Source: Anaeramoeba ignava | Lineage: Eukaryota > Metamonada > Anaeramoebidae | NCBI GenBank assembly: GCA_028826165.1 | Contig: JAPDFW010000103.1 | Location: forward strand, 62,001 to 126,000 | Direction: 5' to 3' | Length of the DNA stretch: 64,000 bases | In this document: in pieces, positions 37,232 to 48,615 of the stretch | Layout of the letters: every line of letters begins with the position of its first letter | How positions within the stretch are numbered: position 1 is the first letter of the stretch | Program-made: the position numbers and the translations under genes | The notes under the pieces: generated by a model | Told to the model about the DNA's origin: nothing | The model's input: only the letters and a program-made list of their open reading frames with translations | The model's database searches: none

Positions 37232-40200
37232 ATGGCAGATAACCAACAAAACCGACAACAAAGAAATAAAAAAAAACGATTTGTTCAAGATAAAATTTCC
37301 CAATGCAAAAAAGATAAAGAATCAACATTAGAATTATCAAACATGGGAATAAAAATACTTCCATCATCAATAGGAAGTTTATCAGAATTAACATGTCTTT
37401 ATTTAAACGACAACTATTTATCAAGTCTTCCAAAAGAGATGAAAAAACTTGGAAATTTAACGACACTTAATTTGAATAATAATTCACTTTCTTCACTTCC
37501 TGATTTAATTGGAGGAATCAAAAAATTAACTAATCTTGCTGTTTGTAATAACCAATTACAATCTTTAACTCCAAAAATTGGAAGGATTATTACTCTTAAT
37601 GAATTGTTTCTTACTGACAATAAACTTCAATCTGTTCCTGATGAAATTGGATCGTTGGTTCATTTGTCAAAATTGGATTTAGGTGGTAATCAGTTATCTG
37701 AATTGCCTCAAAGTTTTGGTAATTTGAAATCTTTGAAGGAATTAGGGCTTTCTTTTAATTTACTGAAATCACTTCCTGAAGATGTATTCAAATCAAAATC
37801 ATAATCAAAATTAAAATTAAAATTAAAATTAAAATTAAAATTAAAATTAAAATTCATTTATAAAATTCAAATCAAAATCTATTTAAAATTAAAATTAAAA
37901 TTAAATTTAAAATTAAAATTCATTTATAAAATTAGAATTAAAATTAAAATTAAAATTCATTTATAAAATTAGAATTAAAATTAAAATTAAAATTCATTTA
38001 TAAAATTAAAATTAAAAATTTAAAATTAAATTAAAATTAAAATTCATTTATAAAATTAGAATTAAAATTAAAATTAAAATTAAAATTAAAATTAAAATTA
38101 AATCTAAAATTAAAATTAAAATTAAAATTAAAATTAAAATTCATTTATAAAATTAAAATTAAAATTAAAATTAAATTTAAAATTAAAAATAAAAAGCAAA
38201 AATTAAAATTAAAAATTAAAATTAAAATTAAAATTAAAATTAAAATTAAAATTCATTTATAAAATTAAAATTCATTTATAAAATTAAAATTAAAATTAAA
38301 ATTAAAATTAAAATTAAAATTAAAATTAAAATTAAAATTAAAATTAAAATTAAAATTAAAATTAAAATTAAAATTAAAATTAAAATTCAATATTAAAATT
38401 AAAATTCATTTATGAAATTAAAATCAAAATTAAAAATAATAAAAGATTTCAGAACTTCAGCAACTCGAACAATTATATTTAAATGATAATTCTCTAACAA
38501 ATCTTCCAGAAAACTTTGGAAATTTACTTAGTTTAAGAGAACTAGAATTAAGCAATAATTCATTTAAATCATTACCTATTCAAATATGCAAATTATCATC
38601 ACTTTCATTTTTATATATGAACAATAATCAATTAACAGAAATACCAAATGAAATAGGAAATCTTAAATCTTTAACTGTTCTTTGGTTTGATTCAAATAAA
38701 ATTCAAACACTTCCAAAATCAATTGGTCAATTAAAAAATATAAAATCACTCAAATTATCAGATAATCAACTTGTTTCAATTCCTTCAGAAATTGGAGAAT
38801 GTTCTTCTTTAATAGAAGTACATTTATTTAATAATAAAATCAAAGAAATTCCAAATTCTGTTGGAAAATTACAGTTATTAGTAAAATTAATTTTGACTGA
38901 AAATCAACTTGAAAATCTTCCTTCAGAACTTGGAAAATTAAAGAATTTAACACAACTTCATTTAGGAGGAAATAAAATAAAACAAATTCCTGATGAACAA
39001 GGGAAATTTCATGAAATGAAAGATTTTGGTATTAGAATTCATTTATAAAATTAAAATTCATTTATAAATTAAAATTAATTTATTAAATTAAAATTCATTT
39101 ATAAAATTAAAATTAAAATTCATTTATAAATTAAAATTAAAATTAATTTATAAAATTAAAATTAAAATTATATTCTTTTGAATTAGGAATTTCTCCAGAT
39201 TCTTTTATAAGCCTTCCTCATGCTCTCCCAAAATTCGGTTCTTTAATCACATCAAACTCAAAACAAGACCAGAAAATAGTCACCCAATTCCAAAATACAC
39301 ACAAAGAAGATCTCATCTCAAGTCTTCCTAAAAGAAAAAATTCAAAAAGTGTAGTTTGGATTTTCCCCTCAACTCAAGAATTCGAAGACGAAAAAAATCA
39401 AGACAAAACAAACTCAAAAAATCAAAACCAAAATCAAAATCAAAATCAAAATCAAAATCAAGAAAATCAAAATAATGAAATTTATGATAGTAAAATAACA
39501 TCAGCATTTTTAAATGATCTTTTAATGTCAAATATGCTTGGATATTCAAATACAAAATCATCACTATCTTTCTCACGATTTGATGAGAAAGATTACGAAC
39601 CAGAATTTCCAGATTCTATTGAAGAAATGGAGAAACAAAATAATGAAAATAATGAAAATATTCAAAATAATGAAAATAATCAAAATATTCAAAATATTCA
39701 AAATAATTTGCAATTACATTCATTTTCAAATTTCAATATAAAGCAAAGCCACATGGAAATGAACCAATTCCAAATGAAATTATATGAGGCAGTCAATCTA
39801 ATCAATAAACTTGAAAAGGAAAAAATAACACTTTTTCAAGAAAAAGAAAATTCAGACTCAAAAAGAAAAAAACTAGAAATTTTACTCAAAAAAGCAGAAG
39901 AAAAATTAAGAAAATTTGAAATGCGCTCACAATCAATGGATGAGCAACTAAACTTAATGGAAAATTACAACGAAATTGAGAACTCGGAAATAGAGTTCAA
40001 AGAAGAAGTTGGCAGAGGAACTTTTGGCAAAGTATTTCGAGCAATTTGGAGAGGAAAAGAAGTTGCAGTTAAACTAATCTTCCCTGAATACAACACGGGA
40101 ATGTACCTAACAGAGTTCCAAAGAGAGGTCTTCATGCTGAGCAAAACACGGCATCCAAACATTGTGCTTTTTATGGGCGCGTGCACAAAACCGCCAAACA

Positions 40201-40772
40201 TTTTTATTGTGACTGAATTCATGTCTGAAGGAAGTTTGTATCACGTCATCAAAAAAGACAATTTTAAAGGATCTCAAGAAATGTGGCTCAAAATAGCACG
40301 AGACATTGCACTCGGCGTAAACTATCTTCATCTAGCAAAACCAAAGATGATCATTCATCGCGACTTGAAGAGCTTAAACGTTCTTCTTGACGAAAATTAC
40401 AACTCAAAAATCGCCGACTTTGGGATGTCTCGGATCAAGGAAGAAAGCGCTAAGCTTACAAAACTTAAAGGCTCTCCCTGTTGGATGGCTCCAGAGATTT
40501 TCCGCAATGAAGTTTATAACGAAAAAGCTGATATTTATTCTTACGGAATTGTTTTATGGGAATTAATCACAAAAGAGTTTCCTTATAAAGGAATTGACAA
40601 CCCTATTCAACTCGGTTTTAAGGTTGCTTATCAGAAATTAAGACCTGATATCTCAAAAATTACAGATCCAAAATGGAAAGATTTGATTACTCAATGTTGG
40701 GCTGATGAACCTGATGACAGACCTTCTTTTGATAAAATACTTGAAATTTTAAATACTTTCGAAAAGAAATAA
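37232..40772 (+). CDS. leucine-rich-repeat TKL protein kinase
   Basis: Exons join(37232..37783, 38446..39028, 39187..40772), 906 residues; introns of 662 and 158 nt, phases 0 and 1. Residues about 30-385 hold some 14 leucine-rich repeats (LCLYLND..LSSLP, LKSLTVLWFDSNKIQTLP). A low-complexity N/Q/E linker and a coiled coil (NLINKLEKEKITLFQEKEN) follow. The kinase domain is about residues 645-906: GRGTFGKVF, VAVKLI, HRDLKSLNVLL, DFGMS, GSPCWMAPEIF and SYGIVLWEL. All catalytic residues are intact, and the sequence fits the tyrosine-kinase-like (TKL) group. There is no ROC-COR GTPase, so this is not an LRRK. It is likely a cytosolic serine/threonine kinase with an LRR sensor. Confidence 0.92.
37784..38445. 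repeat. AAAATT-array intron of the LRR kinase
   Basis: 662 nt of AAAATT/AAATTA units broken about eight times by ATTCATTTATAAAATT. The donor is GTATTC after GAAGAT and the acceptor is AAAAG before ATTTCAGAACTTC. The joined protein continues the LRR register without a gap. Confidence 0.88.
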
Positions 40773-40889
40773 TAATAAAAAAAAATTTTTTTTTCTTTTA
40801 AAAAAAAGTGGAACAAAAAATAAAAAAAAAAAAAAAAGTGGAACAAAAATTATTTTTTTCATTTTTTCATCATTTATTTATTTATTTAT

Positions 40890-42578
40890 TTATTTTTCTC
40901 TTGTTTGATGTGATGGACTTCTTCTTTGTCTATGAGAAGAATAATTATGTGAATGATGAGAAGAATCATATCCATATCCATTTCTTGATTTTGATTGTGA
41001 ATATTCTTGTTCTCTTGAATTGCGATGAGATCGAGAATATGAATGTTGATGTGAATGTGGATTTCTGTCTTTGGATCGATCATCGTTTGTTCTTTCTTGA
41101 TTTTTATCAGGATATTTATTTCCATAATCTTGATAACGATCTTGTGAAGAATGTGATTCTGTTTGATTTTCTTTGTGTTCGTTGTGTGAATATTGATTTT
41201 CTCCTTTTGTGTCTTGGTTATGAAAATTTGGATTGCGTGGTCCTCTTGAATGCAAATCGTTATAATGTTGTTTTGGTGGAAATCTTTGTGGCCATCTTCT
41301 TGGATTTTCCAAATTTTGTTTGAAGTTAGGATTATAGAAAGGATTTTGGGGAATTGGAAAGAGAATATTTGGTGGAACTATTTTAATTTAAATAAATATT
41401 TAATTTAATATTTAATTTAATTTAAATAAATATTTAATTTAATATTTATTTTAATATTTAATTTAATATTTAATTTTAATATTTAATTTTAATATTTATT
41501 ATTTATTTTAATATTTAATTTAATATTTATTTTAATATTTATTTTAATATTTAATTTAATATTTAATTTAATATTTAATATTTATTTTAATATTTATTTT
41601 AATATTTATTTAAATATTAATTTTTATTTTAATTTTAATTTTAATTTTTATTTAAATATTTAATTTAATATTTATTTTAATATTTATTTTAATATTTATT
41701 TTGATTTTTAATATTTATTTTAATATTTATTTTAGATAATTCACCCCAAGGTGGTTGGTTTTTTAAAGCAGGATTGAAATTAGGATTGATATTAGGATTG
41801 ATATTAGGATTAAAAGGTGGATTAAAAGGCGGATTAAAAGGTGGATTAAAAGGCGGATTTATAAACGGGTTTAAAGGTTGTGAAAATATATTTGTTTGTC
41901 CTGAAAAAGGTTTTTTTTCATCCATTTTCATTTCTTGTTTATTTGGATTATCTTTATTTTCAAAATTTTAATTTATAAATGAATTTTAATTTAATTTTAA
42001 TTTATAAATGAATTTTAATTTAATTTTAATTTATAAATGAATTTTAATTTAATTTTAATTTATAAATGAATTTTAATTTAATTTTAATTTATAAATACGA
42101 GAAAAAATATTTGGAGGAGAAATTCCTGAAGGGAAAAAAGGAGGTCCAATATTAGGTTGAATATTCATATTCTTATTCAAAGGTTTATCAGAATGTTTAT
42201 CTTCTTCTTGAATAATAGGGGAATCTGGAATAGCAAATCTTTGACGTAAATCATTTTGTTTTTGACAATAAACTTTCCAAGTTTCTTCAGTAAATCCATA
42301 ATTGAAATAATCCTTAGGATCCGCTCCAGGATTTGTCCACGGTTTATCTTGTAATTTATCAATATCAAAATCGGAAAATAATTTTAATCCACTTTTATAT
42401 GTTGTAAATTTTGCCGGTAATTTCGTTGAATTTGTTTCTTTTTCTGCTTCTTTTTCTTTTAAAAATTTTTTTTTAATTTTGTTTTGATTTTCTTTTTAAT
42501 TTAAATTTTCTTTTTGTTTATAATTTAATTTTTTTTTTTTTAAAATAAATCACTTTTAATTTGTGTTCGATCTTCCAT
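40890..42578 (-). CDS. FIP1L1: polyadenylation factor FIP1
   Basis: Exons complement(join(40890..41377, 41745..41951, 42099..42455, 42554..42578)), 358 residues, all joins phase 1. The first exon is only 25 nt (MEDRTQIK). Exon 2 carries the Fip1 motif, KPWTNPGADPKDYFNYGFTE then ETWKVYCQKQNDLRQRF, which binds CPSF30 in the cleavage and polyadenylation complex. Exon 3 is N/P/F-rich (NPPFNPPFNP repeats). Exon 4 is rich in R, S, H, D and Q with RS/RD-like dipeptides (SRSHRNSREQEYSQ), like the C-terminus of human FIP1L1. The order acidic/motif/Pro-rich/RS agrees with animal and plant Fip1. Its 3' end converges with the kinase. Confidence 0.9.
41378..41744. repeat. AATATTTA-array intron of FIP1
   Basis: 367 nt of TAATATTTATTT/TTTAATATTTAA units, a different repeat type from the next FIP1 intron (41952-42098), which holds five copies of AATTTTAATTTATAAATGA. 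Confidence 0.85.
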
Positions 42579-42765
42579 TTAATTTTTTAATTTTTATTTT
42601 TTAAATTATATTTTATTTTTAAAAAAAAGAAAAATGAAAAATGAAAAATGAAAAATGAAAAATGAAAAATGAAAAATGAAAAATGAAAAAAAAATTAAAA
42701 AAAATTTTTTTCATTTTTTTCTTTTTTTTTGAAAACAAAAACAATAAGAATTAGATAATAAAAAA
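42579..42765. promoter_or_regulatory. divergent promoter region of FIP1 and GRWD1
   Basis: 187 nt between two divergent starts. It contains eight GAAAAAT units at about 42630-42690, which read TTTTTCAT on the FIP1 strand, and TTTTTTTCATTTTTTTC near 42710 on the GRWD1 strand. Both directions thus carry the TCATTTTT element seen at other starts. Confidence 0.5.
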
Positions 42766-45700
42766 ATGTCACAAAACGAAAGAAAAAGACAACAAAAAAA
42801 TCAAAATGAAAAGAAAAGAACAAAATCATTAGGAAATGAAAATGAAAATGAAAAACAAAATGAAAATGAAAAACAAAATGAAAAACAAATTCAAATTGAA
42901 ATTGAAAATCAAAAAGAACTTGAATTTGAAGATCCTTATTCTGATGAATTTGATAATGAAAAAGATAATTCAGAACAAGAAAATGAAATGGAAGATGATT
43001 TAATTGATGATGAAGATGATGAAGATGATATAATTGAAGTTGAAAATGCAGAAAATGAGATTGAAATTGAACAAATGGATGAAGAACCAATTGAAAAAAA
43101 TGAAACAGAAGAACAAACACAAGTGAATAAATTAAAATCAATTAAAATCAATTTAAAATCAAATTTAAATCAATTTAAAATCAATTTAAAATCAATTATA
43201 AATCAATTAAAAATCAATTTTATATCAATTTCAAATCAAATTTAAAATCAATTTAAAATCAATTTAAATCAAATTTAAAATTAAAATCAATTTATATCAA
43301 ATTAAAATCAAATCAATTTAAAATCAATTAAAAATCAATTAAAAATCAATTTAAAATCAAATCAATTTTATATCAAATTTATATCAATTTTATATCAATT
43401 TAATATCAATTTAAAATCAATTTAAAAATCAAATCAATTTCAAATCAAACTAAATTCAATTTAAAAATCAAATTAAAATCAAATCAATTTAAAAATCAAA
43501 TTAAAATCAAATCAATTTAAAATCAATTTTATATCAATTTAGATTTGGCATAAAGATTTAATTGAAGATGATTCTAATCCAGTTTTGGAATATGAACCTT
43601 CTGCTTATGATTTTTTACATAGATTATCAGTAGAATGGCCTAGTCTTTCTTTTGATATTATTCCTGATAATCTTGGAATTATTAGAAATGAAGTATTTTT
43701 TTTTATTAAAAAATTAATTTAAAATTTAAAATTAAAATTAAAATTAAAATTAAAATTAAAATTAAAATATTTAGTTTCCTTTAACTTTCTTTATTGCAAC
43801 TGGAACTCAAGCAGATCAACCGAATAGAAATAAAGTCACTTTAATTAAAGTTTCAAATGTTTATAAAACAATAGAAAATGATGATGATGATGAAAATGAA
43901 ATTGATGATGATGGTTCTTTTTTAGATTCATTTTTTTATTTTTAATTCAATTATAAAAAATTAATTTAGTTCTATAACATTTTTTAAACAAATAAACAAA
44001 TTATTTTAGTTGATGAAAATTTAGATGAAGATCCAATTATTCAATATAAATCTTTTCAACATTATGGTTCTGTTAATAGAATTAGAGTACTTAATTCAAC
44101 TTACAAATTCATTTATAAATCAAAATCAAATTTAAAATCAAAATTAAAATTAAAATCAATATTAAAATTAAAATTAAAATTAAAATTAAAATTAAAATTA
44201 AAATTAAAATTAAAATTAAAATTAAAATTAATATTAAAATTAAAATTAAAATAAAATTAAAATTAAAATTCATTTATAAAATTAAAATTAATATTAAAAT
44301 TAAAAATTAAAATCAAAATTAAAATTAAAATAAAAAATTAAAATTAAAATTAAAATTAAAATTAAAATTAAAATAAAAAATTAATATTAATATTAAAATT
44401 AAAATTAAAATTAAAAATTAAAATTCATTTATAAAATTAAAATTAAAATTAAAATTAAAATTAAAATTAAATTTATAAAATTAAAATTAAATTAAAAAAA
44501 TTAAAATTAAAATTAAAATTAAAATTAAAATTAAAATTAAAATTAAAATTAAAATTAAAATTAAAATTAAAATTCATTTATAAAATTAAAAATTAAAATT
44601 AAAATTAAAATTAAAATTAAAATTAAAATTAAAATTAAAATTAAAATTAAAATTAAAATTAAAATAATTAAAATTAATATTAAAATTCATTTATAAATTT
44701 AAAATTAATATTAAAATTAAAATTAAAATTAAATTTAAAATTAAAATTAAAATTAAAATTAAAATTAAAATCAAAATTAAAATTAAAATTAAAATTAAAA
44801 TTCATTTATAAATTAAAATTAAAATTAAAATTAAATTAAAATAAAAAATTAAATTAAAATTAAAATTAAAATTAAAATTAAAATTCATTTATAAATTTAA
44901 AATTAATAATAAAAGGTAATGCCACAATCAGGAAATATTCTTGCAACTTGGTCAGATCAAGGAAATGTGAATATTTTTAATACAAGCGAACACATGAAAG
45001 CATTTTCAACACCAAGATTACGATTAAAAGCAAACATCTTACAAACATTCAATGGACATGGAACCGAAGGATTCGCAATAAGCTGGTCACCACTAAAAGA
45101 AGGAAGATTTGGATCAGGAGATTGCAATGGAGGAATTTACATTTGGGAACCAAGAAATAACATGAATAGTTGGGAAGTCAATAAAAAAACCTTTTATAAA
45201 CATCACAAACAATCAGTCGAAGATTTGCAATTTAGTCCAACTGAACAAGATGTTTTCGCTTCTTGTTCTGTTGATAAATCAATCAAAATATGGGATATTC
45301 GTTCAGGAAAAACTCCTATAGTCACAATACAAAACGCTCATCAATCAGATATCAACGTAATTTCATGGAATCCAATAACAACATATTTATTAGCTTCAGG
45401 TTCAGATGACGGAAATTTTCGCGTTTGGGATTTAAGAATTATAAATCAAAATGAAAATGAAAATCAAAATGAAAATTTGAACCAAAATTTAAATCAACTC
45501 AAAATTCAACCCCAAGAAAATATACCAAAATCAGACCAAAAATCAAATCAAAAATCAGACCATCTTATTTGCTCTCCTTCTCCTGTTGCTGATTTTAATT
45601 GGCACAAAAAAGCTATCACTTCAATAGAATGGAATCCAAATGAAGACACTGTAATTGCTTTGACAAGTGAAGATGATCAAGTAAAAAAATTATTTTTGCC

Positions 45701-46022
45701 AATCCAAATATTTTTCTTCTTTTTTTTCGCTTTTTTTTCGAACCAAAAATTAACTCGTTTTATTTTGGAAATTTTAAATTCATTTTAGTTATCAATTTGG
45801 GATCTTTCTCTTGAAAATGAACAAATCAATCAAAATGATTCAATTAATGACCAATTCCTTCAAAATCTTCCTCCTCAATTACTTTTTATTCATCAAGGCC
45901 AATTTCAAATGAAAGAATTGCATTGGCATAAACAAATTCCAAATATGATCATTTCTACTTCTTTAGACGGTTTTAATTTTTTTAAACCAGAAAATCTTTC
46001 TTCAATTCAAAACAATCTTTAA
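42766..46022 (+). CDS. GRWD1: glutamate-rich WD40 protein, ribosome-assembly chaperone
   Basis: Exons join(42766..43122, 43543..43692, 43775..43913, 44010..44086, 44916..45680, 45789..46022), 573 residues, all phases consistent. The N-terminus is acidic and E/N/D-rich. Exon 2 gives [20 protein letters not shown] then FDIIPDNLG; exon 3 [19 protein letters not shown]; exon 4 [11 protein letters not shown]. Exon 5 holds WD blades ([62 protein letters not shown]). Exon 6 ends [20 protein letters not shown]. These match GRWD1/Rrb1, which escorts ribosomal protein L3 to the pre-60S particle. NENQ insertions lie between blades. Introns 1 and 4 (420 and 829 nt) are repeat-filled; the others are 82-108 nt. 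Confidence 0.92.
43123..43542. repeat. AAATCAATTT-array intron of GRWD1
   Basis: 420 nt of TTAAAATCAATT units between GTGAAT and TTTAG. The unit resembles the spacer units of the satellite at 9,720-11,190 but without the AGTGG core. Confidence 0.88.
44087..44915. repeat. AAATTA-array intron of GRWD1
   Basis: 829 nt of AAAATT units with ATTCATTTATAAAATT interruptions about every 100-150 nt (near 44103, 44268, 44424, 44571, 44687, 44800, 44882). Bounded by GTACTT and AAAAG. Confidence 0.9.
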
Positions 46023-46084
46023 AAATAATAAAAAATAGAATAAAAAATACTCAATTTAAATTAATTCAAAACAATTTAATTTGA

Positions 46085-46670
46085 ATTTTTTGAAAACTAA
46101 ATCATTTTATTCTCAAGAAATCAATTTTCTTTATAATTCTAAATCCAAAATATTTTTAATTAATTTTGAAATTTATTAAACAGAAAAAAATATATGAAGT
46201 TACAAAAATTTTTATAATTGATGATAATTTTCAAAATATTTATTCATAATTTTTTATTAATTATGAATAAAATCAAGATTTAATTTTTAAAATTAAATTC
46301 TCAAAAAAAGAGAACTTTATTTAATCAATATTGAAATAGTTCTTAAAAAATTTATGATTTTGATTTAATCTTATTTATTCATTTTAATAAAAAATGAAGA
46401 AATTTTCAAAAATATTTAAATAATAAAATGAAAACAAATCAAATTTTATTTAAATACAATTTCAAAGTTTAAAACAATTTTTAATAATAAACATTTTATT
46501 TTTAAAAAAGAATTTAAATCAATTCAAACAAGAATAAAACCAATATTTTTCCAAATATTCTTAAAAAGATAAAAAAATTCCTTTAATAATATTTTATCTT
46601 CCAGAATAAAATAAAATAAAATGGAAAAGAAAAAGAAGAAGAAACAATATTTGTTTGTGTTGATTAAATA
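46085..46670 (+). pseudogene. decayed REXO-type exonuclease copy
   Basis: The block follows the intact exonuclease gene (49,080-50,184) in order, with many deletions and stops. Landmarks are GAAAACTAAATCATTTTATT (46091), ATAATTGATGATAATTTTCA (46214), AGAGAACTTTATTTAATC (46311), GTTTAAAACAATTTTTAAT and, near 46600, TATTTTATCTTCCAGAA. It covers roughly the C-terminal two thirds of the protein. No frame survives. It shares early mutations with the other dead copy at 53,087-53,870, so those two are sisters. Confidence 0.8.
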
Positions 46671-46820
46671 AACTTAAAAATTTCACTTTTTTTTCTTAAA
46701 TCAAAACAAAAATCAAAATTGAATTGAGATTTCCAAGAACAATTCTAGATCAAAAATTTAAATTAAGATTTTTAAAAAAATTTTTATTGAAAAATTAAAA
46801 AAAAAAGGAATGGATAAAAA
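46671..46820. repeat. duplicated 3' flank of dead exonuclease copies
   Basis: About 150 nt nearly identical to 53,871-54,020 (for example GAGATTTCCAAGAACAATTC at 46726 and 53926). It shows that both dead exonuclease copies were duplicated together with this flank. Confidence 0.85.
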
Positions 46821-46940
46821 TAATTCAAATTTCCTTTCCATTCCAAAAGAAGAATGATTGAATTTTGATTTGTTATTTTTTGAAGTTGTGAGTTGAAGAA
46901 AGAAATCCAAAATAAAGGAAGATAGAAAAATAATGAAAGT

Positions 46941-48023
46941 TTAGAGAAAAGTAATAATTGCAATTGGGCGTAAAAATTCAACATCTTGAATAATGTAATA
47001 AAAGTGAGTTTCTTGATATAAGTATTTTTCTTTGATGATACACAACTGACACAAGAACATTTGATGATCAGGATAACAATAGCTCACAGAAACATTGGGA
47101 TCTCTTGCGAAATATGTTCCTTTTCCAAAAGCTTGAGCGAATCTTTTATCAGAAGCAAAACCTCCTCTACAAATGGGATCAATATTTTCTTGTTTTGTTC
47201 CATGAAATCCCCAAAGTAAACCTTCAAAAGAATCATCTTGTTTTGCTTTTAGCATGAAAAAAGAATGGCGAACTTTAAGAAATTCGTTTTCAATCATTTG
47301 GATTTTCAAAATTTGAGGAGGAGTCTTTTGTTTCCCTTGAGATTCCCAAATATTTTTGATTTCGAATTTTTCACTATCTGTAGCATCACGTAATGTATAT
47401 TCTTTTGGTTTCATGTTATAATCTGAGTAATTTTTGGAAGATTTTTGAGCTTCAGATCCTTTATGTTGGAATTTGCAAGAAAGATCTGAACATTGCCCTG
47501 TTTTTTTCCAACTTTCACATTCCTTCTGTTCCATTTCTCTAAAAGGAATCTTAAATTTCAGCTTTTTGAGATTGAAAGAATTAATTTTTTTTCCTTTCAA
47601 AGCATTTAAATGAAAGGAATTAAGTGGATTTGGATGAGAAAAAGGACAAGATATATTACAGCAACCATCTGGACTATCGATATCTTTGCATCGAAGAAAT
47701 TGAGCAGGATGACGAAAATTACATTTTGGATTGTTGCAATAATTCCTCAAGAAAAACTTGATACAAACACCATTTTTGATACACCATTCTTTAGTTATTT
47801 GAGGAGGTAAAATTAGCTTATTCTGATTAGAACGATTTTTTTTTGTTTTTTTTTTTGGACTTGGATTGCGGGAGAAAGTGATTTGAGTCTTTGTGTATTC
47901 AATCATTTGATTCAACCTGTTGATATCCATATGATCATTCTTCTCCGGCTGATTCGTGTTTGTTTGGAATGCAAATGAATGTTTTTTGTTAGATTTCCGA
48001 TTATAGTTTGGGTTGCGTCTCAT
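46941..48023 (-). CDS. CCCH zinc-finger PARP-like ADP-ribosyltransferase (copy A)
   Basis: 360 residues, one exon. The N-terminus is basic (KKKTKKNR). Three CCCH fingers follow near residues 85-185: CIKFFLRNYCNNPKCNFRH, CKDIDSPDGCCNISCPFSH and CESWKKTGQCSDLSCKFQH. The C-terminal half is a PARP catalytic domain: LLWGFHGTKQENIDPIC (His), FGKGTYFARDPNVSVSYC (Tyr), MFLCQLCII and YYIIQDVEFLRP. The glutamate of the H-Y-E triad appears replaced (YYII), so mono-ADP-ribosylation is more likely than chain formation. CCCH plus PARP is the layout of animal PARP12/ZAP-type proteins that bind RNA in stress and antiviral responses; orthology is not implied. It is divergent from the exonuclease gene at 48,616. 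Confidence 0.87.
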   Translation of the reverse strand: MRRNPNYNRKSNKKHSFAFQTNTNQPEKNDHMDINRLNQMIEYTKTQITFSRNPSPKKKTKKNRSNQNKLILPPQITKEWCIKNGVCIKFFLRNYCNNPKCNFRHPAQFLRCKDIDSPDGCCNISCPFSHPNPLNSFHLNALKGKKINSFNLKKLKFKIPFREMEQKECESWKKTGQCSDLSCKFQHKGSEAQKSSKNYSDYNMKPKEYTLRDATDSEKFEIKNIWESQGKQKTPPQILKIQMIENEFLKVRHSFFMLKAKQDDSFEGLLWGFHGTKQENIDPICRGGFASDKRFAQAFGKGTYFARDPNVSVSYCYPDHQMFLCQLCIIKEKYLYQETHFYYIIQDVEFLRPIAIITFL

Positions 48024-48615
48024 GAAACAAAAAAAATGATTTAACTGTTTTTTGGTTTGTGTTTCTTTTAAAAAAAATGAAAAGTGGACATTATTTTAAA
48101 ACTTATTTAATTAATAATTTGCTTTTTTTTTTGAATAAAATATTTACTTTAATTCAATTTGAAATGATAATTTCTTTTTTGTTTAAATCTTTGTTTCAAA
48201 TAAACTTAATTCAAATTAGTTAATATAATTTGATCATTTTTTTTTTGTTTTTAAATTTATTTCCAAAGATATTATTTTATTGAGAGAAATTAATTTTGTT
48301 GATTTCTTTACAATAAATAATTTATTAATTTTGTTTTATTAAATAAATTTTAAATAAAAAAAGACCACTTTTTGTTAATTCTTCTTTCCAAAAAAAAAAA
48401 CCAACTCATTAAAATTTTATTTATTTTTTTTATTTAAAATTTGATCTTTTTATCTTTTAAAGTTTGTTTCTTTGTTTAAATTTGAATTAAAATTTCATTT
48501 TAAAAAAGAAAAATTAATTAAAAAAAAAGTCCACTTTTTCTTTTATTCATTTTTTTATTCATTTTATTCATTTTTTTATTCATTTTTTTATTCATTTTTT
48601 TATTCATTTTTTTAA
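48024..48615. promoter_or_regulatory. bidirectional promoter region, PARP A and exonuclease
   Basis: 592 nt between divergent starts. The PARP side has TCATTTTTTTTGTTTCATG, the exonuclease side several TTTTTTATTCATT units ending TTCATTTTTTTAAATGG. The region is about 99% identical to 52,496-53,086, with only scattered substitutions (for example at 48090 and 48453). Confidence 0.65.

Noticed and set aside
38617-40772. Separate LRR gene and kinase gene
   Set aside because: Introns 37784-38445 and 39029-39186 join in phase and the LRR register continues, so it is one LRR-TKL kinase.
46784-46984. Small minus-strand frame beyond the PARP A stop
   Set aside because: It is out of frame with the PARP gene, overlaps a duplicated noncoding flank and shows no conserved feature.
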